A stretch of DNA of 7,697 nt from an uncultured Lachnospiraceae bacterium (GCA_946633495.1 CAMPAX010000109.1:1-7697), one strand, 5' to 3'. Positions 1 to 7,027 are shown, counted from the first letter of the stretch. Made by a program: numbers and translations. Notes: generated by a model not told the origin, from the sequence alone.

Positions 1-846
1 TCCCGTAAGGATCATCTGCGAGGGGTTGGATACTTCCTCCAGCCCGGTTTCCGTCATATTGAAAACGCCGATCTCGTTCGTGGACCCAAAACGGTTCTTT
101 ACGGCACGAAGCATCCGGAAACCGGAATTGTCATCGCCCTCAAAATAAAGGACACAGTCCACCATATGTTCCAGAGTTCTTGGTCCGGCAACGGTTCCCT
201 CTTTCGTCACATGTCCCACGATGAATACCGCGACATTCAGACGTTTTGCGATCTGCATCAGGCGGCTGGTAACCTCCCGGACCTGGGTCACACTGCCGGG
301 AACATTATCCAGATCCGGAACAAACATGGTCTGGATGGAGTCGATCACCACAACATCCGGGCTGTTTTTCTCGATGGCCTGCTCCGCATTGGACAGGTCC
401 CCGTCCGAAAGAAGCAGGATCTTCTCATCATAGGCTCCTAAACGAACGCCCCGCATTTTGATCTGAGAGAGAGATTCCTCCCCGGATACATACAGGACCT
501 TCTCATCATCCGCCACTAAACATTTGCACATTTCCAGAAGCAATGTGGACTTTCCGATCCCGGGATCACCTCCCACCAGCACCAGGGAACCGCGGACGAT
601 CCCGCCCCCCAATACCCGGTCCAGTTCCCCGATATTGGTGAACATCCGGCTTTCCTGAGCCGACGTCACCTCCGTGATGCTCACCGCCTGGGGCTTATCA
701 CCCGTCGGGACGGTGTTGCTCCTTTTTTTCACGGTGATCTTTTCTTCTGCAAATGTATTCCATTGCCGGCAGCCCGGACATTGTCCCATCCATTTTGCAG
801 ACTCATATCCACATTCCCTGCAGAAAAAAACCTGTTTTTCTTTCAA
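1..846 (-). CDS. radA: DNA repair protein RadA (Sms), 5' part, cut by window edge
   Basis: RadA is a RecA-like ATPase that acts on branched intermediates during homologous recombination and DNA repair. The first 282 residues are present. Seen in the translation: an N-terminal zinc ribbon with cysteines 9, 12, 23 and 26 (CRECG, then CPGC), Walker A GGDPGIGKST at 92-101, Walker B DVVVIDS at 164-170, and the RadA-specific KNRFG motif at 250-254, followed by VSNPSQMILTG at the left edge. The missing part should be the C-terminal Lon-protease-like domain, since the family is about 450 residues long. The start is TTG at 846-844. A stop codon lies in frame eight codons upstream, no ATG or GTG lies between it and TTG, and AGGAG lies 10 bases before it (857-861). 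The first cysteine pair begins at residue 9, as expected for the family. It follows the DUF4139 gene by 69 bases on the same strand and may be co-transcribed with it. Confidence 0.96.
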   Translation of the reverse strand, partial: MKEKQVFFCRECGYESAKWMGQCPGCRQWNTFAEEKITVKKRSNTVPTGDKPQAVSITEVTSAQESRMFTNIGELDRVLGGGIVRGSLVLVGGDPGIGKSTLLLEMCKCLVADDEKVLYVSGEESLSQIKMRGVRLGAYDEKILLLSDGDLSNAEQAIEKNSPDVVVIDSIQTMFVPDLDNVPGSVTQVREVTSRLMQIAKRLNVAVFIVGHVTKEGTVAGPRTLEHMVDCVLYFEGDDNSGFRMLRAVKNRFGSTNEIGVFNMTETGLEEVSNPSQMILTG

Positions 847-879
847 GCTCGTAAAACTCCTGTCTTTCTATCATACTCC

Positions 880-912
880 GCGCTGACGCGCTTCGTTTGG
901 CGCTGACGCGCT
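880..912. repeat. Tandem pair of GC-rich 12-bp palindromes between the DUF4139 gene and radA
   Basis: The sequence GCGCTGACGCGC, a 4-bp stem around TGAC, occurs at 880-891 and again at 900-911. Both copies continue with T, and the period is 20 bases. Each copy can form a small hairpin on either strand. No T-run follows in the direction of transcription, so a canonical intrinsic terminator is not supported. The pair fills half of the 69-bp gap between two co-directional genes. It shares the string GACGCGCTT with the hairpin near the right edge (7672-7680), which hints at one dispersed repeat family. Confidence 0.6.
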
Positions 913-915
913 GCA

Positions 916-2511
916 TTATACTTCTGTGCCACATTCCGGGCAGAAGCGTCCTGCCACCGGTGCTCCGCACTGCGGGCAGAATCTTGTCCTGGCACGGATC
1001 ACTCTTCTTCGTTCGGAGAGCTGCTTATCCTTCGGCCAGGAAACAGTGTACTCCATCACAAGCTCCACGGTCTGATCCTGCTCTGCCTTGATCTCCCATT
1101 TCACTTCGCCGCTGTCCTTATCCGTGATCCCATCGGAAAGCTGAAGCACTTCCACTTCGATCGCCTTATCCGTGGACACCGGGATCTGGTCCTTCACTAT
1201 GGCACTGACCGGCTCAGAAGAGGAATTTACGATGCGGATCTCCGTCCGGCAGAGCTGTTTTTTACTGCTCTTCAGGAATCCCTCCTGAGTCTTCTTCGGT
1301 GCCTCGGTACGAACCACGGTAAGACGCTCATCCTGTCCCAGCGAAAGGATCAGAAGATCCGTATCGGCATTTGCATCCACATAGACCTCACCGGCGTAGG
1401 TATCACGAAGATACACCGCTGCATCTGCCGGAGGAAGCGGCCATTCGGAGGAAGCGATCTCTGCCGTAAGATAGCACTTGTTATCCACTGACGGTACAGA
1501 CAATACATGGTAGGAAGCCTTCACGGTAAAAAACTGCAGATCGACTATATTTCCGTCGGTATCATTCAGAATGTCCCTCAGATTCGGCAGCTGGAAAGCT
1601 GTCATGGTTTCTTCCTGAGAAACATCTGCGGTATCCATCTTCAGCGCAGCCATGTTCATCAGCATCTGCGGAGCTTCTGCTCCCATGGCCGCATCCTCAC
1701 AGCATACGTCCTCCATCGCCATGGCACCCGCCGCTTTCATACGCGAACTCCGCTTCGGCGGTTCATAGGTGCGAAGACTCAGCTCCCTGCTTATCAGCAC
1801 CGGAAGATCGTTGGATATAGATGGATTCCCGGTGTACAGTGTCACCTTCACCTGAAGCCATTCTTCCCCGGAGGACTGCATGATCTGTCCTTTCATGCTG
1901 ACTTCCAGCGGACTCTTGTCATCCCTGTACTGGATCTCATACTTCGGCGTCCAGAAGGCCTGCAGCTCCTGATACTGCAGAATAAAAGGTACTTTCATGT
2001 CTTCTTCCGCATTCAGTTCCGCCATGATGAGCGGCTTCTTCTCCTCTGCCTCAGCCTCCGCGAATTCCTTCTCAAGCGCAGTCTTACGTTCCCTTAATTC
2101 ATCCAGCTGACGATGAAGCGCCAAAAGCTGTTCCGGCAGAGATGCCATCGCCTTTTCCTGTTCCTCTATGGAAATGTTATTCCGCCCGGAGAAGTCTCCG
2201 TTCTTTTTTCTCAGCTCCAGCATCAGTTCACAGGTTTCGACCTGATAATCCAGCTCATCGATCTTCTTCCGGATCAGCTCCGACTCCTTCTTCTCCACTT
2301 CTTTCATGGCATCCGAATCCACGACCTGGATATTGATGGCACGGATTTTCTCCGGAAATTTCAGTTTGAAGCTTCCGGTATCTGCACTGTCCGTCATTCC
2401 CGCAACATAGAGGATATTCCGGCCAGCCACAAGTTCCGCCTCTCCGATGCGTGAGACTATCGCGCTGCTCCGGTATACCTGTACTTCCTTCACCTTTGTT
2501 TTTGCTAACAT
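916..2511 (-). CDS. DUF4139 (mucoidy inhibitor MuiA family) protein with C-terminal zinc ribbon
   Basis: A 531-residue protein recognised as the DUF4140/DUF4139 family. The family is named after Azotobacter MuiA, and its biochemical role is not established. The N-terminal part (about 8-90) fits DUF4140, with the typical opening of a strand ending VQVYRSSAIVSRIGEAEL. A charged coiled coil covers roughly 65-160. The DUF4139 beta-rich part (about 175-495) contains WTPKYEIQY and SSGEEWLQVKVTLYTGNP. A Met/Ala-rich stretch with a CC pair lies at 256-295. The tail (511-531) is a zinc ribbon with Cys 512, 515, 524 and 527 (CPQC, CPEC). No signal peptide or membrane segment is visible, so a cytoplasmic location is inferred. 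The ATG at 2511 is preceded by AGGGGGG, six bases away (2518-2524). It follows the 140-codon gene by 150 bp and precedes radA. Family assignment is good; function is unknown. Confidence 0.82.
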   Translation of the reverse strand: MLAKTKVKEVQVYRSSAIVSRIGEAELVAGRNILYVAGMTDSADTGSFKLKFPEKIRAINIQVVDSDAMKEVEKKESELIRKKIDELDYQVETCELMLELRKKNGDFSGRNNISIEEQEKAMASLPEQLLALHRQLDELRERKTALEKEFAEAEAEEKKPLIMAELNAEEDMKVPFILQYQELQAFWTPKYEIQYRDDKSPLEVSMKGQIMQSSGEEWLQVKVTLYTGNPSISNDLPVLISRELSLRTYEPPKRSSRMKAAGAMAMEDVCCEDAAMGAEAPQMLMNMAALKMDTADVSQEETMTAFQLPNLRDILNDTDGNIVDLQFFTVKASYHVLSVPSVDNKCYLTAEIASSEWPLPPADAAVYLRDTYAGEVYVDANADTDLLILSLGQDERLTVVRTEAPKKTQEGFLKSSKKQLCRTEIRIVNSSSEPVSAIVKDQIPVSTDKAIEVEVLQLSDGITDKDSGEVKWEIKAEQDQTVELVMEYTVSWPKDKQLSERRRVIRARTRFCPQCGAPVAGRFCPECGTEV

Positions 2512-2595
2512 GGATATCCCCCCTGATCCCTTCCTGTAATCCCGATCCCTTTGCCGGACCTTTTAGCGTTTAAGAACCACCCCCATATACAACAC

Positions 2596-2642
2596 AGGGG
2601 ACAGACCAACAGCGGCATCTCTGCCACAGAAGTCTGTCCCCT
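2596..2642. repeat. 47-bp interrupted palindrome, REP-like element
   Basis: Arms AGGGGACAGAC (2596-2606) and GTCTGTCCCCT (2632-2642) are perfect 11-bp inverted repeats. Inside them, on the minus-strand RNA, GUGGCA and UGCCGC (2622-2627 and 2612-2617) can form a 6-bp stem, including one G-U pair, closed by a GAGA loop of GNRA type. Internal loops of 4 and 5 bases separate the two stems. The element starts 20 bases after the stop of the 140-codon gene. No T-run follows, so it is not a standard terminator, though it could stabilise the upstream mRNA 3' end. Palindromes with GGGGAC-type ends are known as small dispersed elements associated with REP-type Y1 transposases; membership of such a family is inferred here. 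Confidence 0.65.
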
Positions 2643-2661
2643 CCGACGTGCATAGGCTACG

Positions 2662-3084
2662 CTATTCTTCCACCTTATCGATCTCCACGAAGATCTCGCC
2701 ATTCTTCTCTTCCAACGATGCGGATATGATCAGCTTCCCGCCGAGATTGGTCTTCACAGCGCCTGTTTCCGCACCATCCACCTTCACCTGATACTCCTGT
2801 TCCGGTTCCAGTTCCAAAGTCACCTGAGCATCCTTGTTGCCTGCAACCGTGAACTCCACATGATCTGCCGTAGCGCTGAAACCGTGTACGGCCGTTCCGG
2901 GTACCGACTCATATATAAATGATCCGTTCTTTTCCAGCTTTGTGATCTCATCATACGTCTTGATCTTATAGCTGTCACCCTTATACATGAACCCGTCTTT
3001 CTTGGTCTTTTCAGCCAGTTCATAGTTTCCGAAGCTGAGGGTTCCGTTCTCTTCCTCGCGGATCAGTTCATCGATTACTGCCAT
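2662..3084 (-). CDS. Uncharacterised 140-residue acidic, probably beta-rich protein
   Basis: No characterised function is recognised. The protein begins MAVIDELIREEENGTLSFGNY and ends EIFVEIDKVEE. It is acidic, lacks cysteine, signal peptide and membrane segment, and shows alternating hydrophobic/polar strands, especially in the C-terminal half (VTLELEPEQEYQVKVDG, then TNLGGKLIISASLEE), which suggests a small beta sandwich. Similar proteins in Lachnospiraceae have, as far as I recall, been labelled endosialidase-like; nothing in this sequence supports a sialidase activity. The ATG at 3084 is chosen because AGGAGG lies nine bases upstream (3094-3099). The open frame continues to a GTG at 3180, but that would run through the leader and lacks a site. 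The gene has its own promoter 3' of clpC and a palindromic element just after its stop. The reading frame is very likely real. Confidence 0.85.
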   Translation of the reverse strand: MAVIDELIREEENGTLSFGNYELAEKTKKDGFMYKGDSYKIKTYDEITKLEKNGSFIYESVPGTAVHGFSATADHVEFTVAGNKDAQVTLELEPEQEYQVKVDGAETGAVKTNLGGKLIISASLEEKNGEIFVEIDKVEE

Positions 3085-3190
3085 CTTTTGTATCCTCCTA
3101 ATTAAAGATGCACTATTTGCTGATATCCGTATGCTCTGATCCCGGTCCGGGCCTGACAACCATGCCGTCCGATTTCCCACACGGATACAC
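3085..3190 (-). promoter_or_regulatory. Roughly 100-nt untranslated leader of the 140-codon gene, possibly folded
   Basis: Between the predicted transcription start (about 3188-3190) and the ATG lie about 104 bases. Near the 5' end TATCCGT (3187-3181) can pair with ACGGATA (3130-3124), and within that loop CCCGGACCGGG (3141-3151) is a near-palindrome. The AGGAGG ribosome binding site (3094-3099) lies outside this fold. No known riboswitch class is recognised. The leader could be an mRNA-stability or regulatory element, or simple spacer; the sequence alone does not decide. Confidence 0.35.
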
Positions 3191-3194
3191 TTTC

Positions 3195-3223
3195 ATTATA
3201 GCCGATTCACGGTATTTTTTCCA
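3195..3223 (-). promoter_or_regulatory. Sigma-A-type promoter upstream of the 140-codon gene
   Basis: On the minus strand a perfect -10 box TATAAT (3200-3195) lies 17 bases after TGGAAA (3223-3218), which matches four of six positions of the -35 consensus TTGACA. The spacing is ideal and the promoter lies directly after the clpC stop, so it can drive the 140-codon gene and possibly the DUF4139 gene and radA independently of the purine genes. A short inverted repeat ACGGT/ACCGT (3209-3213 and 3223-3227) overlaps the -35 region. Confidence 0.65.
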
Positions 3224-3234
3224 CCGTATTTCTT

Positions 3235-5697
3235 TTATTTTTTTCGTTCTTTAAATACAACTTTTCCCTGTTTCACACCTACGGAAACCTTACTGTTCCG
3301 CGGGATCCTTCCCTGCAGGACCTCCTCTGAAAGCGGGTCCTCCACCCAGGTCTGAATCGCCCGCCGAAGAGGACGCGCCCCGTATTTTTTATCATACCCT
3401 TTTTCGAAAATGAACTTCCGAAGATTCTCTCCGTAAGTCAGCTTCAGTCCAAGGCTTTCCTCCGCGCGTTTTGCAAGATCCTTCAGCATCAGATTGGCGA
3501 TCTCACGTACATTTTCTTCACTGAGCATATGGAAGACGATGATCTCATCTACACGGTTCAAAAACTCCGGTCGGAACATCTGCTTCACTTCTTCCATCAC
3601 GTGTTCCTTCATCTCGTTATGATCCCGCTCCGAAGAATCCTCCGCCGTCACAAAGCCCAGGGTCTTCGGGTCCACGATCCTCTGCGCACCGGCATTGGAT
3701 GTCATGATGATGATGGTATTCTTAAAGTTGATCACCCTGCCCTGCGCATCCGTGATCCGTCCGTCATCCAACACCTGAAGCAGGATATTGAACACATCCG
3801 GATGTGCCTTTTCGATCTCATCGAAAAGCAGAACAGAGTAAGGCTTCTTCCGTACCTGTTCGGAAAGCTGACCGCCTTCGTCATAGCCGACATACCCCGG
3901 GGGAGAACCGATCATCTTGGATACACTGTGTTTCTCCATATATTCCGACATATCCACCCGGATGATACTGTTCTCATCTCCGAAAAGCGCTTCCGCAAGT
4001 GCCTTTGAAAGTTCCGTCTTTCCGACACCCGTCGGTCCCAGGAAGAAAAATGTACCTATGGGGCGTTTCGGATCCTTCAGTCCCACCCTGCCTCGCCGGA
4101 TGGAACGGGCAACCGCCGTAACCGCTTCCTCCTGGCCGATCACCCGCTGGTGAAGGACCTTTTCCAAAGAAAGGAGTCTTAGCTGCTCCGACTGAGTCAG
4201 TTTCGCAACCGGGATCTTTGTCCATAGTGCCACCACCTCTGCCACATCCGCTTCGGTGATCTCCGGCTCCTTATGTTCCTCGGTTTTTTCCTTCTCCCTG
4301 TCGATCTGCCGGAGGCGTTCCTTCTCTTTCTCTACTTCTGCCTGAATACGCTTCGCTTCCTGAAAATCCCCCTGTACCAGAGCCGTTTCCAGCTCCCGGT
4401 TCAGCCGGCGGAAGCTCTTCTCGTTTTTGATATGACTGACGGTTCCGGAACTCTCGGAGAGTCTCTTCTTCGCCGCTGCCTCGTCCAGAAGATCGATGGC
4501 CTTGTCCGGAAGATAACGGTCATTGATGTATCGTACCGACAGACGTACCGCTGCCTCCATGGCTTCCTTCGGTATGTTCACACGGTGATGCGCCTCATAC
4601 CCGGGCGCGATCCCCTCCAGAATCTCAAGCGTTTCTTCTTCCGTAGGCTCCTCCACATACACCGGCTGGAACCGACGTGCCAGGGCCGCATCCTTCTCGA
4701 TGTATTTCCGATACTCAACCCTTGTTGTGGCTCCGATCACCTGAATCTGCCCACGCGAAAGAGCCGGCTTCAGGATATTGGAAGCATCCATGGCTCCTTC
4801 TGCCCCGCCGGCACCGATGATGGTATGTAACTCGTCGATAAAAAGGATCACATTTCCTGCTTCGATCACTTCCTGGATCGTTCGTTTAATGCGTTCCTCA
4901 AACTCGCCCCGGTACTTGGAACCTGCCACCATACTGGTAAGATCCAGGGATACGATCCGCTTGTCCCGAAGCGACTGCGGCACATTTCCTTCATGCAGAA
5001 GCTGGGTGATCCCCTCCACGATGGCTGTCTTTCCGACTCCGGCTTCTCCCACCAGACAGGCGTTATTCTTCATACGGCGGCTGAGCACTTGCAGCACCCG
5101 CTGCATCTCGTCCTCTCTGCCGATGACGGGATCCATATCCCCTCTCTCCGCCTCCGCTGTCATATCCCTGCTGAACTGATCCAAAGTAGGGGTCGCCGAA
5201 CGTGCTTTCAGTTTCCCGGAAGCGAACGCCTGATACCCTTTCTCGGCATCCTTCTCACGAAGGCCCTCTGCCACAAGGATATCCACATAGATCCTTTTCC
5301 GGTTGATCTTCATCATATCCAACATCTGCGAAGCGGTGGTTTCCCTGTGAGACAGGATCGAAAGCAGGATATGTTCCGTCCCGATCTCACGTACGCCGAA
5401 GCGTCGGGCTTCCTCACCGGCTTCCCGCAGAATATCACGCGTTTTTTCCGTCATGCCGCCGCCATCGGAATGCCCTTCCAATTCCAGGGCAAGATGCTTT
5501 GCATCCTCAAGCATGGCCGAGAACTTGTCCGGCGTTACGCCGTTCTTTTTCAGGATCTTTTCCGCAACCCCTTTATGTACGGCGATCAGGCCGAACAGAA
5601 GGTGCTGTGAACCGACAAATCCACTGTTCATCTGCTTTGCGATCCGTTCAGCTTCCTGAAGGACCTGCAAGGCGGCTGCTGAATACTTCTCTCTCAT
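3235..5697 (-). CDS. clpC: ATP-dependent Clp protease ATP-binding subunit ClpC
   Basis: Hexameric AAA+ unfoldase that feeds substrates to ClpP in protein quality control and regulated proteolysis. The 820 residues match the usual ClpC length. Domains: two Clp_N repeats (about 1-145), linker, first ATPase with Walker A GEAGVGKT (217-224), Walker B ILFIDE (284-289) and arginine-finger region ALARRF (338-343); a middle coiled coil (about 410-485) with a UVR-like segment QGDFQEAKRIQAEVEKE (442-458), where adaptors such as MecA/McsB bind in homologues; second ATPase with Walker A GPTGVGKT (554-561), Walker B VLLFDE (622-627) and sensor-2 GARPLRR (773-779). An LGF loop at 680-682 fits the ClpP-docking tripeptide. 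The middle domain separates it from ClpA, and the UVR-like segment from ClpB. The ATG overlaps the purD stop (ATGA, 5694-5697), and only a weak AAAGG about 13 bases upstream could serve as ribosome site, so translational coupling is likely. No ctsR, mcsA or mcsB lies beside it. Confidence 0.97.
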   Translation of the reverse strand: MREKYSAAALQVLQEAERIAKQMNSGFVGSQHLLFGLIAVHKGVAEKILKKNGVTPDKFSAMLEDAKHLALELEGHSDGGGMTEKTRDILREAGEEARRFGVREIGTEHILLSILSHRETTASQMLDMMKINRKRIYVDILVAEGLREKDAEKGYQAFASGKLKARSATPTLDQFSRDMTAEAERGDMDPVIGREDEMQRVLQVLSRRMKNNACLVGEAGVGKTAIVEGITQLLHEGNVPQSLRDKRIVSLDLTSMVAGSKYRGEFEERIKRTIQEVIEAGNVILFIDELHTIIGAGGAEGAMDASNILKPALSRGQIQVIGATTRVEYRKYIEKDAALARRFQPVYVEEPTEEETLEILEGIAPGYEAHHRVNIPKEAMEAAVRLSVRYINDRYLPDKAIDLLDEAAAKKRLSESSGTVSHIKNEKSFRRLNRELETALVQGDFQEAKRIQAEVEKEKERLRQIDREKEKTEEHKEPEITEADVAEVVALWTKIPVAKLTQSEQLRLLSLEKVLHQRVIGQEEAVTAVARSIRRGRVGLKDPKRPIGTFFFLGPTGVGKTELSKALAEALFGDENSIIRVDMSEYMEKHSVSKMIGSPPGYVGYDEGGQLSEQVRKKPYSVLLFDEIEKAHPDVFNILLQVLDDGRITDAQGRVINFKNTIIIMTSNAGAQRIVDPKTLGFVTAEDSSERDHNEMKEHVMEEVKQMFRPEFLNRVDEIIVFHMLSEENVREIANLMLKDLAKRAEESLGLKLTYGENLRKFIFEKGYDKKYGARPLRRAIQTWVEDPLSEEVLQGRIPRNSKVSVGVKQGKVVFKERKK

Positions 5698-6965
5698 ACT
5701 TCGTCGATGGCCTTTCCGATATCATGCCTCATATATTTGTTGTCAAATTCGATCCACTCCGTTGCCCGGTAGGCATTTGCACGTGCTTCCGTAAGGGTCT
5801 TTCCAAGCGCGGTCACACCCAGAACGCGTCCGCCGTTCGTCACGACCTTGCCGTCTTTCAGCTTGCTTCCGGAATGAAATGCATAGTACCCGTCTTCCGT
5901 CTTAAAGCGGTCCAGTCCCCTGATCTCAAATCCTTTTTCGTAATGCACCGGATATCCGTCAGATGCGAGCATGACACAGACAGCCGCATTGTCTTCAAAC
6001 TGCAGATCGATCTGATCCAGAGTTCCGTTCACACATGCTTCCATCACCGTCAGCATATCATTCTTCATCCTGGGGATCACTACCTGCGCCTCCGGATCAC
6101 CGAACCGGGCGTTGAATTCCAGAACCTTGGGTCCGTCCTGCGTCAGCATCAGGCCGCAGAAAAGAACGCCCCTGAACTCACGCCCCTCCGCACGCATGGC
6201 ATCGATGGTCTTCTGATACACATGCTCCCGGCAGAACCTGTCCACTTCCTCCGTATAGAACGGACTGGGTGAAAATGTACCCATGCCTCCCGTATTGAGT
6301 CCGGTATCTCCGTCTCCCGCACGTTTGTGATCCTGTGCGGAGGTCATGGGAAGAATGGTCTTCCCATCTGAGAAGCAAAGGACGGACACCTCGCGTCCGG
6401 TCATAAATTCCTCGATGACGATCTTATCTCCCGCACTTCCGAACTGTTTATCCACCATGAGAGTCTTTACGCCTTCTATGGCTTCTTCCCTTGTCATACA
6501 GATCAAAACGCCCTTGCCGAGAGCTAAACCATCTGCCTTTAACACGATGGGGATCTTCGCAGTCTTCAGATATTCCAGAGCGTCCTCCGGATTGTCAAAC
6601 ACCTCATAAGCAGCCGAGGGGATGTCGTATTTCTTCATCAGATCCTTTGAAAATGCCTTGGATGCCTCGATGATTGCCGCATTCTTTCTCGGACCGAAGG
6701 TCGGAAATCCTGCGTCCAGAAATGCATCGGCAACGCCTGCCGCCAGCGGATCGTCCGGTCCTACCACCACGAAATCCACTTCTTTTTCCTTTGCAAATGC
6801 CACCAGCTTTTCAGCATCCATTACGGAAATGTCCACACACTCAGCCAGCTCACCGATTCCGGCATTTCCCGGAGCCGCATAGATCTTATCCACCCGCGGA
6901 CTCTTAGCCACCGCCCATGTAATAGCGTGTTCTCTTCCGCCGCCGCCTACGATCAGTACTTTCAT
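5694..6965 (-). CDS. purD: Phosphoribosylamine-glycine ligase (GAR synthetase)
   Basis: Catalyses ATP-dependent ligation of glycine to 5-phosphoribosylamine, the second step of de novo purine synthesis, in the cytoplasm. The 423 residues match the family length. Visible motifs: N-terminal GGGGREHA (7-14), ATP-grasp segment VLKADGLALGKGV (141-153), EEFMTGREVSVL (185-196), DHKRAGDGDTGLNTGGMG (212-229) and the metal/ATP-binding LEFNARFGDPE (282-292). The ATG at 6965 is chosen over an upstream GTG (7010) because AAGGAGA lies just before it (about 6971-6977) and the family N-terminus starts at MKVLIVGGGG. It follows purN by 62 bp and its stop overlaps the clpC start by four bases. All key segments look intact. 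Confidence 0.98.
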   Translation of the reverse strand: MKVLIVGGGGREHAITWAVAKSPRVDKIYAAPGNAGIGELAECVDISVMDAEKLVAFAKEKEVDFVVVGPDDPLAAGVADAFLDAGFPTFGPRKNAAIIEASKAFSKDLMKKYDIPSAAYEVFDNPEDALEYLKTAKIPIVLKADGLALGKGVLICMTREEAIEGVKTLMVDKQFGSAGDKIVIEEFMTGREVSVLCFSDGKTILPMTSAQDHKRAGDGDTGLNTGGMGTFSPSPFYTEEVDRFCREHVYQKTIDAMRAEGREFRGVLFCGLMLTQDGPKVLEFNARFGDPEAQVVIPRMKNDMLTVMEACVNGTLDQIDLQFEDNAAVCVMLASDGYPVHYEKGFEIRGLDRFKTEDGYYAFHSGSKLKDGKVVTNGGRVLGVTALGKTLTEARANAYRATEWIEFDNKYMRHDIGKAIDEV

Positions 6966-7027
6966 ATGATTCTCCTTATCTCTGTTCCGTCTCTTTCCCG
7001 TTCCGTACACTTCGTCTGTTCGCCTTA

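Noticed and set aside
865..880. TATGAT as a possible -10 box for radA.
   Set aside because: No acceptable -35 box at the right distance; it overlaps the palindromes and would leave a very short leader.
1507..2097. Plus-strand open frame of 196 codons inside the DUF4139 gene.
   Set aside because: Antisense shadow with no recognisable motif or ribosome site.
2525..2551. GATCCCTT repeated twice before the DUF4139 gene start.
   Set aside because: Eight bases in a purine-rich ribosome-site region; no symmetry or spacing that suggests an operator.
2505..2702. 65-codon open frame between the small gene and the DUF4139 gene.
   Set aside because: It overlaps both neighbours, runs through the palindrome, and its Arg/Cys/Trp-rich product resembles no protein.
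3085..3180. 32-codon N-terminal extension of the small gene from GTG.
   Set aside because: No ribosome site before the GTG, while a textbook AGGAGG precedes the ATG at 3084.
3203..3234. Possible clpC terminator just after its stop.
   Set aside because: Only a 5-bp stem with a loop rich in A and no T-run after it; the same bases fit a promoter better.
5499..6272. Plus-strand open frame of 257 codons across the purD-clpC junction.
   Set aside because: It is antisense to two certain genes, and its His/Arg/Leu-rich composition is typical of an antisense shadow.
6984..7006. GTTCCGT repeated at 6984 and 7000 in the purN-purD gap.
   Set aside because: Seven-base repeat in a low-complexity purine/pyrimidine stretch; likely chance.
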